This document shows positions 9,702 through 19,329 of a DNA stretch of 64,000 nt, in pieces. The position numbers were made by a program, and so were the translations under genes. The stretch covers positions 1 through 64,000 of the forward strand of contig CAIYUV010000006.1 in assembly GCA_903929475.1 (NCBI GenBank), read 5' to 3'. How positions within the stretch are numbered: the stretch's first letter is position 1; every line of letters begins with the position of its first letter. The DNA is from an uncultured Spartobacteria bacterium (lineage in GTDB: Bacteria > Verrucomicrobiota > Verrucomicrobiia > Chthoniobacterales > Chthoniobacteraceae). The notes below the pieces were generated by a model. It had not been told where the DNA came from. It did no database searches and saw only the letters and a program-made list of their open reading frames with translations.

Positions 9702-11709
9702 ATGCGCACACTCCTCATCATCACTCGCCAGCCGCCATTCACAGCGGCCGTCGAAGCTGCGCTGGATGCAGGACACTACCGCCTCATCGGAAAAGAAGAC
9801 GCAGGCAGCGCAGGCGTGCTGCTTTCTCGTGGTGCGATAGACGCCATCATTCTCGATCTCGATTTCACAGATGCACTCGCCATCCGCACCATCGAGGAAG
9901 TGCGTGCGCTCGCCCCCGGCCTTCCGCTCATCGTCTTTGCACCGCAGGGCCGCAGGACGTGGGAGGAGGAGGCCTACATCCTCGGCGTCACGCACGTCAT
10001 CGAAAAACCCGTGCGTGGAAAACTCCTCAGCACACTCATGGAGCGCGCCTTCCTCGATAAAGATGCCCAGCTTCCCGCGCTCGTCCCGCAGCAGGCACCC
10101 TCCCTCCCTGTTCTCACCACGCTCCCCCAAAGCCGTGGGCTCGAAACGCTCCGCCGATTCTCCTCGCTGCTAGTCCACAGCCTCGATGCGCGCGAACTTC
10201 TCCGCGCCGCACTCCAGCAACTTCGCGAAGCACTCGGCATCAATCGCGCAGCCGTCTTCCTCCGCAAACCCAGCGCGCTCACCACGGACGGCACGCCGTC
10301 CTCCGACGACCACTGGCTGCGCCCCGCCTACACCATCGGCCATGAGCCGGGACTGATTCAGGAATTCCCGCTCAGCCTCGCCAACGGCATCGGCAACTAC
10401 CTGCACAAGCATGCGCGCATCCTCCGCGCAGACGCACCCGAGGCCCGCGCCTCGCGCGAAATCACCAAGGAATTCACCACCCTCGGCAGCATCATCGCGC
10501 TCCCCATTCATGATCGTGAAATGCTGCTCGGCGTCCTAGTCATTGATGAGCGCATCACCGGCGGCGGTTTCGGCGATGAGGAACTTACGCAGCTTTTTCA
10601 CTGGCTCGAAGAACTCGGCATCGCACTGCGCAATTGCTGGCGCCACGAGCAACTCCACGACACGCACGGCCTCATTGATGACATCCTCGCAGGCCTCGGC
10701 GGCGGCTGTATCGTCGTTGGTTCAAACTGCGGCGTCCTCCACGCAAACGAAGCTGCCATGCGTCTGATTTCTCCCGGCCACACACGACGTCTCGACTTCG
10801 CCGACATCCCGCAGGCGCTCGGCAGCCTCATCTTCCTCGTCATTCAAAAAGGCGAGGCCGTCACCCCCATTCAAATGGGTGCCGCCTGCGCACGCGGGCA
10901 TTTCCTGCCGCGTCAGCATCCAGCCGTTCTGCGTCGGCAAGGACAACCGCCCCAACGCCGCGCTCCTCGTTCTCGACGACATCACCGAGCACGAGCGTGC
11001 CGTCCAACTTGAAATTGAAACCAGCAAGCTGCGTCTCGTCCGCCAGATGGCATGGCACCTCGCGCACGAAATCGGAAACGCCGTCACACCGATCAGCACG
11101 ATGCAGCAGCTTCTCGAGATCCAGGGCGACGACGCCGACGCCCGTCAGGAAATGAGCGAAGTCCTCGCGAGCAGCGTCCGACGCATCACACGCCTGACGC
11201 AGCAGATGAATTTCCTCAGCCGTGACTGGGATGGCAAAAGCGGAGAGACCGCTTCCATCTCGGACATTCTCGAAAAGGCATATCAGGACGCGAACACCTT
11301 CCACCCCGGCAAACACAAACCCGTCCTGCATCTCGACAAGACAAGTCCGTGGAAAATCAGCGGCGACACCAAGGCGCTCCGCCACGCTTTCTCCGAGCTG
11401 ATCCTCAACGCCATACAAGCCAACCCGGAAAATCCCAGCGTCACCCTGCGCGTCGCGGACATCAGCACCGAGGGCCATCAGCGTCTCACCGTCGAAGTTC
11501 AGGACGCAGGCCCAGGCTTTCCCCACGAAGTTGCGGAAAAAATCGGTGAGCCATTTCAAAGCACACGCAGCGTCGGCCTCGGCCTCGGCCTCACCGTCAC
11601 GCGCAAGATCATCGAGAATCACAGCGGCCAGTTGGACATCCCGCATTCGGATCGCGGCCCCGGCATTATTCGAGTAACACTCCCTTTCACAAATCCTGCA
11701 AACAACTAG
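9702..11709 (+). pseudogene. hybrid REC-GAF-PAS-histidine kinase, split by an apparent 1-nt frameshift
   Basis: ORF 9702..11012 (REC ILDLDF/EKPV, GAF) continues in the +1 frame in ORF 10879..11709 (LLVLDDITEHERA, MAWHLAHEIGN, HATPase GLGLGLTVTRKI). Confidence 0.8.
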
Positions 11710-11721
11710 CCGGTTGCGTGC

Positions 11722-12729
11722 GTGCAGACGGCCAGCTATCGCTGCGGAGTGAAATATTTTCCAAACAGTTTTGTTTTCATCGCCATGCTGGGGATGTCTG
11801 TTTTCGCATCAGAGCCAGCGCCACCTGCGGGGATGACATGGATCAAGGGCGGGACTTTCACGATGGGAAGCGAAGACGGAGCGACGGACGAAAAGCCTCT
11901 GCATGAAGTCACTGTGAAATCGTTTTTCATGGATAAAACCGAGGTGACCAACGAGCAATTCTCGGAATTTGTGAAAGCCACCAAATACGTGACGGTGGCG
12001 GAGCGACCGCTGACGGCGAAGGATCTGCCGGGACTGCTGCCGGAGTTCGAGGGCAAGTCGGTGTCACTTTGCTACCGCCCGCCAAAAGGTGCGGTGGATC
12101 TCCGCGATGCGATGCAATGGTGGGCGCCGGTCATCGGTGCAAACTGGCGTCATCCCGACGGCCCGGAGACCGATATCGTCGGAAAAGAAAAACATCCCGT
12201 GGTGCATGTTTGCTGGGACGATGCGCAGGCTTATTGCAAGTGGGCGGGCAAGCGTCTGCCCACCGAGGCGGAATGGGAATTTGCAGCGCGCGGTGGATTG
12301 GAAAAAGCACGCTACGTCTGGGGTAATGAATTTTCGCCGAACGGAAAGTGGATGGCGAATACATGGCAGGGAAAATTTCCCAACGAAAACACCGGCGAGG
12401 ACGGCTTCAAGGGCCTCGCGCCCGTCGGCAGTTTTCCAGCAAATGGCTACGGTCTCTTCGATATGGCGGGCAACGTCTGGGAGTGGTGCGCCGACTGGTA
12501 TCTGCCGGATTACTACGCAAAGTCGCCGAAGGAAAATCCACCCGGCCCGACGACGAGCTTCGATCCCGACGAACCCGGCGTGATGAAACGCTCGACGCGC
12601 GGCGGCTCGTGGATGTGCAGCGATTCCTACTGCCTCGGCTATCGCCCGAGCGCACGGATGAAAACTTCGCCCGACACCGGCCTCGCGAACACCGGCTTTC
12701 GCTGCGTGAAGGACGTGGAGACGAAATAG
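11722..12729 (+). CDS. formylglycine-generating enzyme (FGE/SUMF1) family protein, exported, both catalytic Cys present
   Basis: GGTFTMGSEDG..DEKPLHEVTV, RLPTEAEWEFAARGG, RGGSWMCSDSYCLGYRPSARM; N-terminal signal-like segment. Confidence 0.92.
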   Translation: MQTASYRCGVKYFPNSFVFIAMLGMSVFASEPAPPAGMTWIKGGTFTMGSEDGATDEKPLHEVTVKSFFMDKTEVTNEQFSEFVKATKYVTVAERPLTAKDLPGLLPEFEGKSVSLCYRPPKGAVDLRDAMQWWAPVIGANWRHPDGPETDIVGKEKHPVVHVCWDDAQAYCKWAGKRLPTEAEWEFAARGGLEKARYVWGNEFSPNGKWMANTWQGKFPNENTGEDGFKGLAPVGSFPANGYGLFDMAGNVWEWCADWYLPDYYAKSPKENPPGPTTSFDPDEPGVMKRSTRGGSWMCSDSYCLGYRPSARMKTSPDTGLANTGFRCVKDVETK

Positions 12730-12732
12730 GCG

Positions 12733-13785
12733 ATGGCTGACGACACCATCAACATCGCCCGCCGAACCGCGCTCATTTTTGCCGGCGTCATCCTCGCTTT
12801 CCTCGGCGCGACGCTCGCATGGCTTTATCCCGAAATGAAACGCGTCGTGCGCGAACGCAGGCAGCGGGAGGCGGAAAATGCAGGCGGCACGGAGATGGTG
12901 CCCGTGCCCGGAAGTTCCTTCACGATGGGCGCAAACGACGGCGCGCCCGAGGAAAGACCGCTGCACGATGTGCGTGTGAATGCATTCCTGATGGATAAGA
13001 CCGAGGTGACGAACGCACAGTTCGCGCAATTTGTCGCAGCCACAAACTATGTGACGACAGCCGAGCGCCCGCCCGCCGGCGCGGACAAACTTCCAGCGGA
13101 ACAACGTGTCGCAGGCTCGTGGTGCTTTCGTTTTTCTCCGGATGCAAAATCAAATGCGCGCCGCCCGTGGGCGCACTGGGTGCCCGGCGCAAACTGGCGC
13201 CAGCCGGACGGCCCTGCATCGAACATCGGGGGCCGCGAAAAATTTCCCGTCGTCCATGTGAGCTGGGACGATGCGGTGGAGTTTGCAAAATGGGCGGACA
13301 AGCGTCTTCCGACCGAGGCCGAGTGGGAGTGCGCGGCACGCGGAGCGGTGGTGCTCGCTCACTATCCATGGGGCATGGAAGCCTGCCCCGATGGACACTG
13401 GCGCGCGAATGTGTGGCAGGGAAATTTTCCATCGAAGGATGACGCACTGGACGGCTTCGCGGGACTGGCCCCAGTGGGCAGCTACGCACTGAACAATTTC
13501 GGAATCGCCGATCTCGCGGGCAACGCAGCGGAGTGGTGCGCCGATTGGTTTGCTGCCGATTACTACGCCGAGTTGCGCCCGAATCCCGACAGGGCCGCGC
13601 ACAAAAATCCGCAAGGTCCCGATGTGAGCAACGACCCGACGGAGCACGGCGTGTGGAAGCGCGTGGTGCGCGGCGGCTCATGGATCAGCACGAATGCTGA
13701 ATTTCGCGTATCAGCACGTGGACGCGAGGAGCCGAATTTTTCCGCCGCATGGATTGGGTTTCGCTGCGTGAAGGACCAAAAATGA
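12733..13785 (+). CDS. FGE-sulfatase domain protein, membrane-anchored, catalytic Cys absent
   Basis: N-terminal TM helix; SFTMGANDGAPEERPLHDV, RLPTEAEWECAARG, RGGSWISTNAEFRVSARGRE. Confidence 0.92.
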   Translation: MADDTINIARRTALIFAGVILAFLGATLAWLYPEMKRVVRERRQREAENAGGTEMVPVPGSSFTMGANDGAPEERPLHDVRVNAFLMDKTEVTNAQFAQFVAATNYVTTAERPPAGADKLPAEQRVAGSWCFRFSPDAKSNARRPWAHWVPGANWRQPDGPASNIGGREKFPVVHVSWDDAVEFAKWADKRLPTEAEWECAARGAVVLAHYPWGMEACPDGHWRANVWQGNFPSKDDALDGFAGLAPVGSYALNNFGIADLAGNAAEWCADWFAADYYAELRPNPDRAAHKNPQGPDVSNDPTEHGVWKRVVRGGSWISTNAEFRVSARGREEPNFSAAWIGFRCVKDQK

Positions 13786-15491
13786 GCCCGATGCCGCCTA
13801 TCCTAGGACGCTGGCTACCGCGGTTCGGCCTGCTCGCGCTGCTTGTGCTCACTTTCGCCGCACGCTGCTACAACGTGGCTGACGTTTTTCACTCGGATGG
13901 GCGCATCTATTTTCTCGAAGGTGACTGCTACTCGCGCATGACACGAGTGAAGATGGTTTGCGAAGGACAGTTGGTGATCCGCCATCACGATTTCGAAAAC
14001 TGGCCGCAGGGCATCACGTCGCACACGACCGCGCCATTCGACTGGCTGATCGCCGGGCTGAAATATGTCACTGATTTCGGACTGCGAATTGTTGACTCAA
14101 AGGGCGAAAGCCGGATGCACGGACAGTCGCTCGATCTCGCTGGCGCGCTGGTTTCGCCGCTGCTCGGCGTCGCAACCGCGCTGTGGCTCTGGTGCTGGGC
14201 GGGATGGATGCGGCTGCCGTTTCGCACGCTGATGATGCTGCTCTTTGCATTGAGCCCTATTCTCGTGCAAGGCACGCAACTCGGCCGCCCGGATCATCAG
14301 TCGCTCCTCATTTTCCTGCTCGCGGTGGCAGTGAGCGCGGAACTGGCGCTTGCTGATACTGGGACACCAGCGCGACTCGCAAAACGCTGGGCCATTCTCG
14401 CGGGCGTGACGTGGGGCATTGCACTATGGGTTTCGTTCTTTGAGCCGTCGGTCTTTTTCGCGGGCGCAGTGGGGCATCACCTTTTGTTCAATCGCACCGC
14501 ACTTCGTGCGCGGGCCGTGCGGGGGAGATGGATTGCACTCGGCGCAGTGCTCCTGCTCGCGCAGTTCGTGGACGGCTTCCGCCTGTCGCTGCCGGGCGCA
14601 CATTTCGCCGCATGGAGCCGGACAATCAGCGAGCTGGCGACCCTTGATTTGCGCGGCGAACGTGTATGGCATTGGTTCGGTGCGCTGTGGCTCTTCGCGC
14701 CCTTCGCACTTTGGTTTGCGGCGCGGATGGACGCACGCTCCAAAGGTCTTTGGCTGCTAGTGCTGGTGATGTTCGGCCTCACCGTTTGGGAAGTGCGCTG
14801 GAGTTTTTATTGCGCGCTCGCACTTACTGTTTCGTTGCCATGGCAGCTTGCCGCATTGCGAATCCGCTGGGCGGGATGGACGGCCGGAGTCGTGGTAATG
14901 CTGCCGTTTCTTTTTGCATGGTCCAGGATGCTGCACCCAGACGGGGAGGAACGCGAAAGGCGTGAGTTATCCCGTTCCGTGCAGGACGAATGGCGCAGGG
15001 CTGCGGGCTTCATGCAGGAGCCGGGCGCCTTCCTCGCACCATGGTGGGTGTCGCCGCAAATCGCATATTGGTCTGGCCAGCCAGGCGTAGCCGGCACGAG
15101 CCACGAAAGCCTCGATGGCATCTACGATAGCGCTAGATTTTTTCTGACGGACAAACCCGCCGAGGCCGCAGCCATCCTGCGCGAAAGACGCGTGCGCTAC
15201 GTGCTGATCGATGACACCGCGCACGCGAACAGGGACTACTTCGCAGAACTGCTCATGGTGAGCAACTCTGCGAAAATTCTCGAACGCACCGCGCCGCCGG
15301 AGCCAATGGCAAAGGTGCTCGCCGAAAGCCCGCGCCTCGCTCCGCCATTTCTGCGCTATGTCACACCGGCGGAACGCGGGCTGGTTCACACGATGGGACG
15401 CTTGAAGGACGGGAAGTTCGAGGAGACCAGCGTGCAACTTTTCGAACCGCAGTATCATCAAATCTATCTCGTGCTCCCCGACAAACTATGA
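13782..15491 (+). CDS. multi-TM glycosyltransferase, STT3/oligosaccharyltransferase-like
   Basis: About 12 hydrophobic segments; LEGDCYSRMTRV, GRPDHQSLLIFLL and LAPWWVSPQIAYWSGQPGVAG resemble STT3 motifs; ATGA overlaps at both ends. Confidence 0.55.
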   Translation: MSPMPPILGRWLPRFGLLALLVLTFAARCYNVADVFHSDGRIYFLEGDCYSRMTRVKMVCEGQLVIRHHDFENWPQGITSHTTAPFDWLIAGLKYVTDFGLRIVDSKGESRMHGQSLDLAGALVSPLLGVATALWLWCWAGWMRLPFRTLMMLLFALSPILVQGTQLGRPDHQSLLIFLLAVAVSAELALADTGTPARLAKRWAILAGVTWGIALWVSFFEPSVFFAGAVGHHLLFNRTALRARAVRGRWIALGAVLLLAQFVDGFRLSLPGAHFAAWSRTISELATLDLRGERVWHWFGALWLFAPFALWFAARMDARSKGLWLLVLVMFGLTVWEVRWSFYCALALTVSLPWQLAALRIRWAGWTAGVVVMLPFLFAWSRMLHPDGEERERRELSRSVQDEWRRAAGFMQEPGAFLAPWWVSPQIAYWSGQPGVAGTSHESLDGIYDSARFFLTDKPAEAAAILRERRVRYVLIDDTAHANRDYFAELLMVSNSAKILERTAPPEPMAKVLAESPRLAPPFLRYVTPAERGLVHTMGRLKDGKFEETSVQLFEPQYHQIYLVLPDKL

Positions 15492-16879
15492 CCTTCGATT
15501 TCATCATCATCGGCGGCGGCAGCGCAGGCTACGCCGCCGCGCGCACGGCGATTTCACTCGGTTTAAAAACGTGCGTCGTGGACGGCGCGGAAGAACTCGG
15601 CGGGCTGTGCATCCTGCGCGGCTGCATGCCGAGCAAGACGCTGCTCGCCACTGCCAGCCGCGCCGTGTCGGTGCGTCGTGCTGCGGAATTCGGACTGCGC
15701 GCTGGTGTATTGGAAGTGCGCGGTGACGAAATTCTCGCACGGAAACGTCGGCTGATTGGCGAGTTCGCAGACTACCGCCGCGGGCAACTGGAACGCGGCG
15801 ATTTCGAACTCGTCCGTGGTTTCGCTCACTTCGTGGATTCCCAAACGATAGATGTCGCACTGCGCAGCGGCGGTGTGCAGCGCATCACGGGCCGCGCTTT
15901 TTTGCTGGCGACGGGATCGGTTGTTGGCGACGTGCCCCTTCCATCGCTGAAGGACGTGGGTTACTGGACCACCGACGACGTGCTCGAAAGCGCGCACGTG
16001 CCGCAATCGCTCGTCATCCTCGGTGGCGGCGCGACAGCGGTGGAGTTTGCCACTTACTACTCCGGACTCGGACGCGACGTGGCCATCATCCAGCGCAGCG
16101 AACAACTCCTGAAAGGAACTGACGCCGACGTTGCCGATGCGCTCACGCACGGACTACGCGAAAGAGGCGTGAAAGTTTTCACCGGGACAAAATTACTTCG
16201 CGCAGAAAAAGCTGGAGAGAAGAAGCGCATCGTCTTCGAGCACGAAGGCAGCAATGCGACGGTCGAGGCGGAGCAAATCATCCATGCCCTCGGTCGCACA
16301 CCGATGGTGAATGGACTCGGCCTGGACGCCGCCGGAATCGAACTGACAAAAGGCCGCCCGACGATGCGACCCACGCAGCAGACTTCGCAGTCGCACATTT
16401 TCGCAGCGGGCGATGTGTCCGGGCCGTTCGAGATCGTCCACATCGCGATTCAGCAGGGCGAGATCGCCGTGCGCAACGCCGCCCGCTTGCTCGCACAGAA
16501 AGGCGAGATGGAGGAAACGGACTACCGCCTCAAACTCTCGGTGATTTTTTCCGATCCCGAAGTCGCCGAGTGCGGCGCGAGCGAACAGGACCTGCGGACA
16601 GACAGCACCGCGTTTCGCGTGGCAAAGTATCCTTTCAATGATCACGGCAAATCCATGTGCATGGGCGAGACGGACGGCTTTGTGAAATTGATCGCCGCAG
16701 AGCATGGCGGCGAAATCCTCGGTGGCGCAGTCGTCGGCCCCCACGCTGCGGAACTCATCCACGAAATCGTCGTGGCCATGCGCTTCAGGGCAACAGCGCG
16801 CCAGCTTGCAGAGACGCCGCACTATCATCCCACATTGAGCGAAATCTGGACGTATCCCGCGGAGGAACTGGCCGGGTAG
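15488..16879 (+). CDS. pyridine nucleotide-disulfide oxidoreductase (dihydrolipoyl dehydrogenase/mercuric reductase-like)
   Basis: FIIIGGGSAGYAAA, GGLCILRGCMPSK redox Cys pair, HYHPTLSEIW C-terminal motif. Confidence 0.92.
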   Translation: MTFDFIIIGGGSAGYAAARTAISLGLKTCVVDGAEELGGLCILRGCMPSKTLLATASRAVSVRRAAEFGLRAGVLEVRGDEILARKRRLIGEFADYRRGQLERGDFELVRGFAHFVDSQTIDVALRSGGVQRITGRAFLLATGSVVGDVPLPSLKDVGYWTTDDVLESAHVPQSLVILGGGATAVEFATYYSGLGRDVAIIQRSEQLLKGTDADVADALTHGLRERGVKVFTGTKLLRAEKAGEKKRIVFEHEGSNATVEAEQIIHALGRTPMVNGLGLDAAGIELTKGRPTMRPTQQTSQSHIFAAGDVSGPFEIVHIAIQQGEIAVRNAARLLAQKGEMEETDYRLKLSVIFSDPEVAECGASEQDLRTDSTAFRVAKYPFNDHGKSMCMGETDGFVKLIAAEHGGEILGGAVVGPHAAELIHEIVVAMRFRATARQLAETPHYHPTLSEIWTYPAEELAG

Positions 16880-16910
16880 CAGGATTATTTCGTTTCCCCC
16901 GCCCAAGGCG

Positions 16911-16938
16911 TTGACACACAACGGCGCGAATCCATACT
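16911..16938 (+). promoter_or_regulatory. putative sigma70-type promoter upstream of bactofilin
   Basis: TTGACA (16911-16916), 16-nt spacer, CATACT (16933-16938). Confidence 0.4.
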
Positions 16939-16997
16939 TCCGCTCGTCGTCGGCGCGTGCCGGCACAAAAATTCAACCTCAACCAACACAAGCATCC

Positions 16998-17399
16998 ATG
17001 CCCGAAATCACCAACACCAAGAACATCCTCAGCAGCGACGTCGAAATCAAAGGCTCAATCAAATTCCAGAATGAGCTGACAGTTGACGGAAAAATCGAGG
17101 GCGAAATCACTTCCTCCGGCACGCTCACCGTCGGCGAGAACTCCGAAATCAAAGGCGAGATCAAAACCAAATCCGTCACCGTGCTCGGCAAGGTTCATGG
17201 AAACATCACAGTCGAGGAACGCTGCGAGTTGAAGTCGCACGCCGTCCTTTACGGAGATCTGAAAGCAACGCGCCTTGTCATCGAAGAAGGCGCGACTTTT
17301 GTCGGAAAATCCGAAGTGACCCCGAACAAAGTCGCGATGCGCCAGCCCGAAATCCTTCGCGCTCCTGACCGCACCGGCACCGGCGGCGCGCAGCGGTAG
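16998..17399 (+). CDS. bactofilin (polymer-forming cytoskeletal protein)
   Basis: VEIKGSIKFQNELTVDGKIEGEITSSGTLTVGENSEIKGEIKTKSVTVLGKVHGNI beta-helical repeats. Confidence 0.93.
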   Translation: MPEITNTKNILSSDVEIKGSIKFQNELTVDGKIEGEITSSGTLTVGENSEIKGEIKTKSVTVLGKVHGNITVEERCELKSHAVLYGDLKATRLVIEEGATFVGKSEVTPNKVAMRQPEILRAPDRTGTGGAQR

Positions 17400-17521
17400 G
17401 CGACCGGCGCAAAAAGCGCATTTCACGATTACGTGCCGCGCGGGCTCCGCTCCCAGCCTGCGCGGCGCGTGTGTGTTTCACTGCAACCGTGGCAAAGAAC
17501 GTCCGCAAACAAACTGAGAAA

Positions 17522-18289
17522 ATGGCATCCCTGTGCCCGCATTGCGGGTTTTCACAGGAGGAGTCTGTCTCCGCGAAAACGACGTTCTGCCGCAAATGCC
17601 AGCAGCATTATTCACTGGAGCGCCCGCTCGCTGGAGAGCGCAGCATCATCAAAGAACCGGGACTTTTCTCGAAGCTCTCGCGGATGATCGTGGGCGACAA
17701 GCAGCGCGAGGTGACGTGCTTTTCCTGCGCACACAAGCAGGTGCTCAGCACTGCCGCACAAAGCACGATGTGCCCCGGCTGTGGTGCTTATATTGATTTG
17801 CGCGATTTCAAAATCACCGGCCCATTTGGTCGGAGCGTGCAGACTGCGGGCGAAGTGCAACTCGGCTCGCGCGGCGACATCACGAGCACCCGGCTCATGT
17901 GCGGCTCGGCGTATCTCGAAGGTAGTCTGCGCGGATGCATCGTCTGCACAGGCACGGCAACTCTGCGCATGACAGGCCGTATGCCCGGCCTGCTCGAAGC
18001 GGAGCACGTTCTCGTGGACAAAAAAGGCGACATCGAATTTGTCCGCCTGTTGAAGACGAAACTTTTTGAACTGAACGGCAAGGCACGCGCGCGCGTCATC
18101 GCCGACAAAGTTGTGATCAACAAAGGCGGCTGGCTCGAAGGAACCGTCTATGCGCGCTCCATCGTCGTGGACAAAGGCGGCATCTTCACAGGCGACCTGA
18201 ACATCGGCCAAGATTTCAAAGACGTGCCCGACGAGCCGCCAATCGAGACTGACAGGAATCTTGCGCGCTTCGAGGAAGACGGACAATAG
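17522..18289 (+). CDS. zinc-ribbon bactofilin-like protein
   Basis: CPHC...CRKC and CFSC...CPGC followed by a bactofilin-like domain; start 17471 or 17522 uncertain. Confidence 0.8.
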   Translation: MASLCPHCGFSQEESVSAKTTFCRKCQQHYSLERPLAGERSIIKEPGLFSKLSRMIVGDKQREVTCFSCAHKQVLSTAAQSTMCPGCGAYIDLRDFKITGPFGRSVQTAGEVQLGSRGDITSTRLMCGSAYLEGSLRGCIVCTGTATLRMTGRMPGLLEAEHVLVDKKGDIEFVRLLKTKLFELNGKARARVIADKVVINKGGWLEGTVYARSIVVDKGGIFTGDLNIGQDFKDVPDEPPIETDRNLARFEEDGQ

Positions 18290-18320
18290 TTCACACTGCG
18301 ATTGTCTCCCAAGAACAAAT

Positions 18321-19232
18321 TTATTTTGTGGCGGGTGCAGGTGATGCGGGAACTGGCACCGGAGTCTGCGGAGCCGTTGTCGCCGGAACTGGAGTAGCGG
18401 GAACTGCCGGCTCGGTTTTCTTTTCCTGTGCGGCTGGCTGTGGTGCCGCTGATGGCGGCGCCAACACGGGTGCAGGAGGAACAACAGGCGCTTTGATTTT
18501 CGCAGCATCAGGTTTCTTCTCCGCTTCGGCCGGTTCGGGCTGGACAGGGCGCGGGTTTCCACCGGTGACTCGCCCGTTGGGATTTTTAATATCCGCTGCC
18601 AGCACCCTCGCTTCATCAAGAATAAAAGGGCTTTTCGCCTGCTGCTCGAGCGCTGAAAGGATGCGCAATGCCTCTTCAATTTTGCCCTTCGCCTTCAAAA
18701 TACGCGCCTGCCGAATCTGTGCGTCGCTGGCGGCGGAACTTGTGGAGTGTTCAGAAACGACGCGCTGATAGGTCGTGTAGGCTTCATCCGTCCTGCCTGC
18801 ATATTCCAGCGTGATGCCGAGACTGATGAGCGCACGATCCTGCAACTCGTGTTTCGGGTATTTCTCTGCAAACTCACGCAGCGCCTTTGCTGAATCGTCG
18901 TATTTTCCTGCGCGTCGCAATTCATCGCCAAGGCGCAATTGCGCGCTGGCAGCCGCCGGTGTGCCCGCCCACTCCGTGGTCACTTTGCTCAACTCATCCG
19001 CATTCTTCGCAGATGCAAGCGCTGTCGCCGAATCGGTAAGCTTCCGCTGCTTCACGATCTCGAAAGCAAAATACACGGCCACACCGACGAGGATCAGGAC
19101 GAGCGAACGAGTGATGGTTTTGCGATACTGAATCCAGAATGCGAGCAGATCGAACTCCTGCTCCTCCACGGGAGTTGGAGCCGTCGCTGGCACGGGTTTC
19201 TGTTCTTTGGATTCTGACTCGGGTTCCGACAT
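18321..19232 (-). CDS. TPR-containing membrane-anchored protein (YfgM/BamD-like) with Pro/Ala-rich tail
   Basis: Single TM after N-terminus; TPR-like LGDELRRAGKYDDSAKALREFAEKYPKHELQDRALISLG. Confidence 0.75.
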   Translation of the reverse strand: MSEPESESKEQKPVPATAPTPVEEQEFDLLAFWIQYRKTITRSLVLILVGVAVYFAFEIVKQRKLTDSATALASAKNADELSKVTTEWAGTPAAASAQLRLGDELRRAGKYDDSAKALREFAEKYPKHELQDRALISLGITLEYAGRTDEAYTTYQRVVSEHSTSSAASDAQIRQARILKAKGKIEEALRILSALEQQAKSPFILDEARVLAADIKNPNGRVTGGNPRPVQPEPAEAEKKPDAAKIKAPVVPPAPVLAPPSAAPQPAAQEKKTEPAVPATPVPATTAPQTPVPVPASPAPATK

Positions 19233-19329
19233 AGGGGGCGGAAAGTTTCAAACCAGCGGCTAAAACGCAAGCGCTCCGTTCAATGGCGGACGCTCGACAC
19301 GGGGAGACTCCCCGGCAAACTGCTGGCAG

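Noticed and set aside
9060-10130. 356-aa minus-strand ORF
   Set aside because: Antisense to the histidine kinase genes; no recognisable domain.
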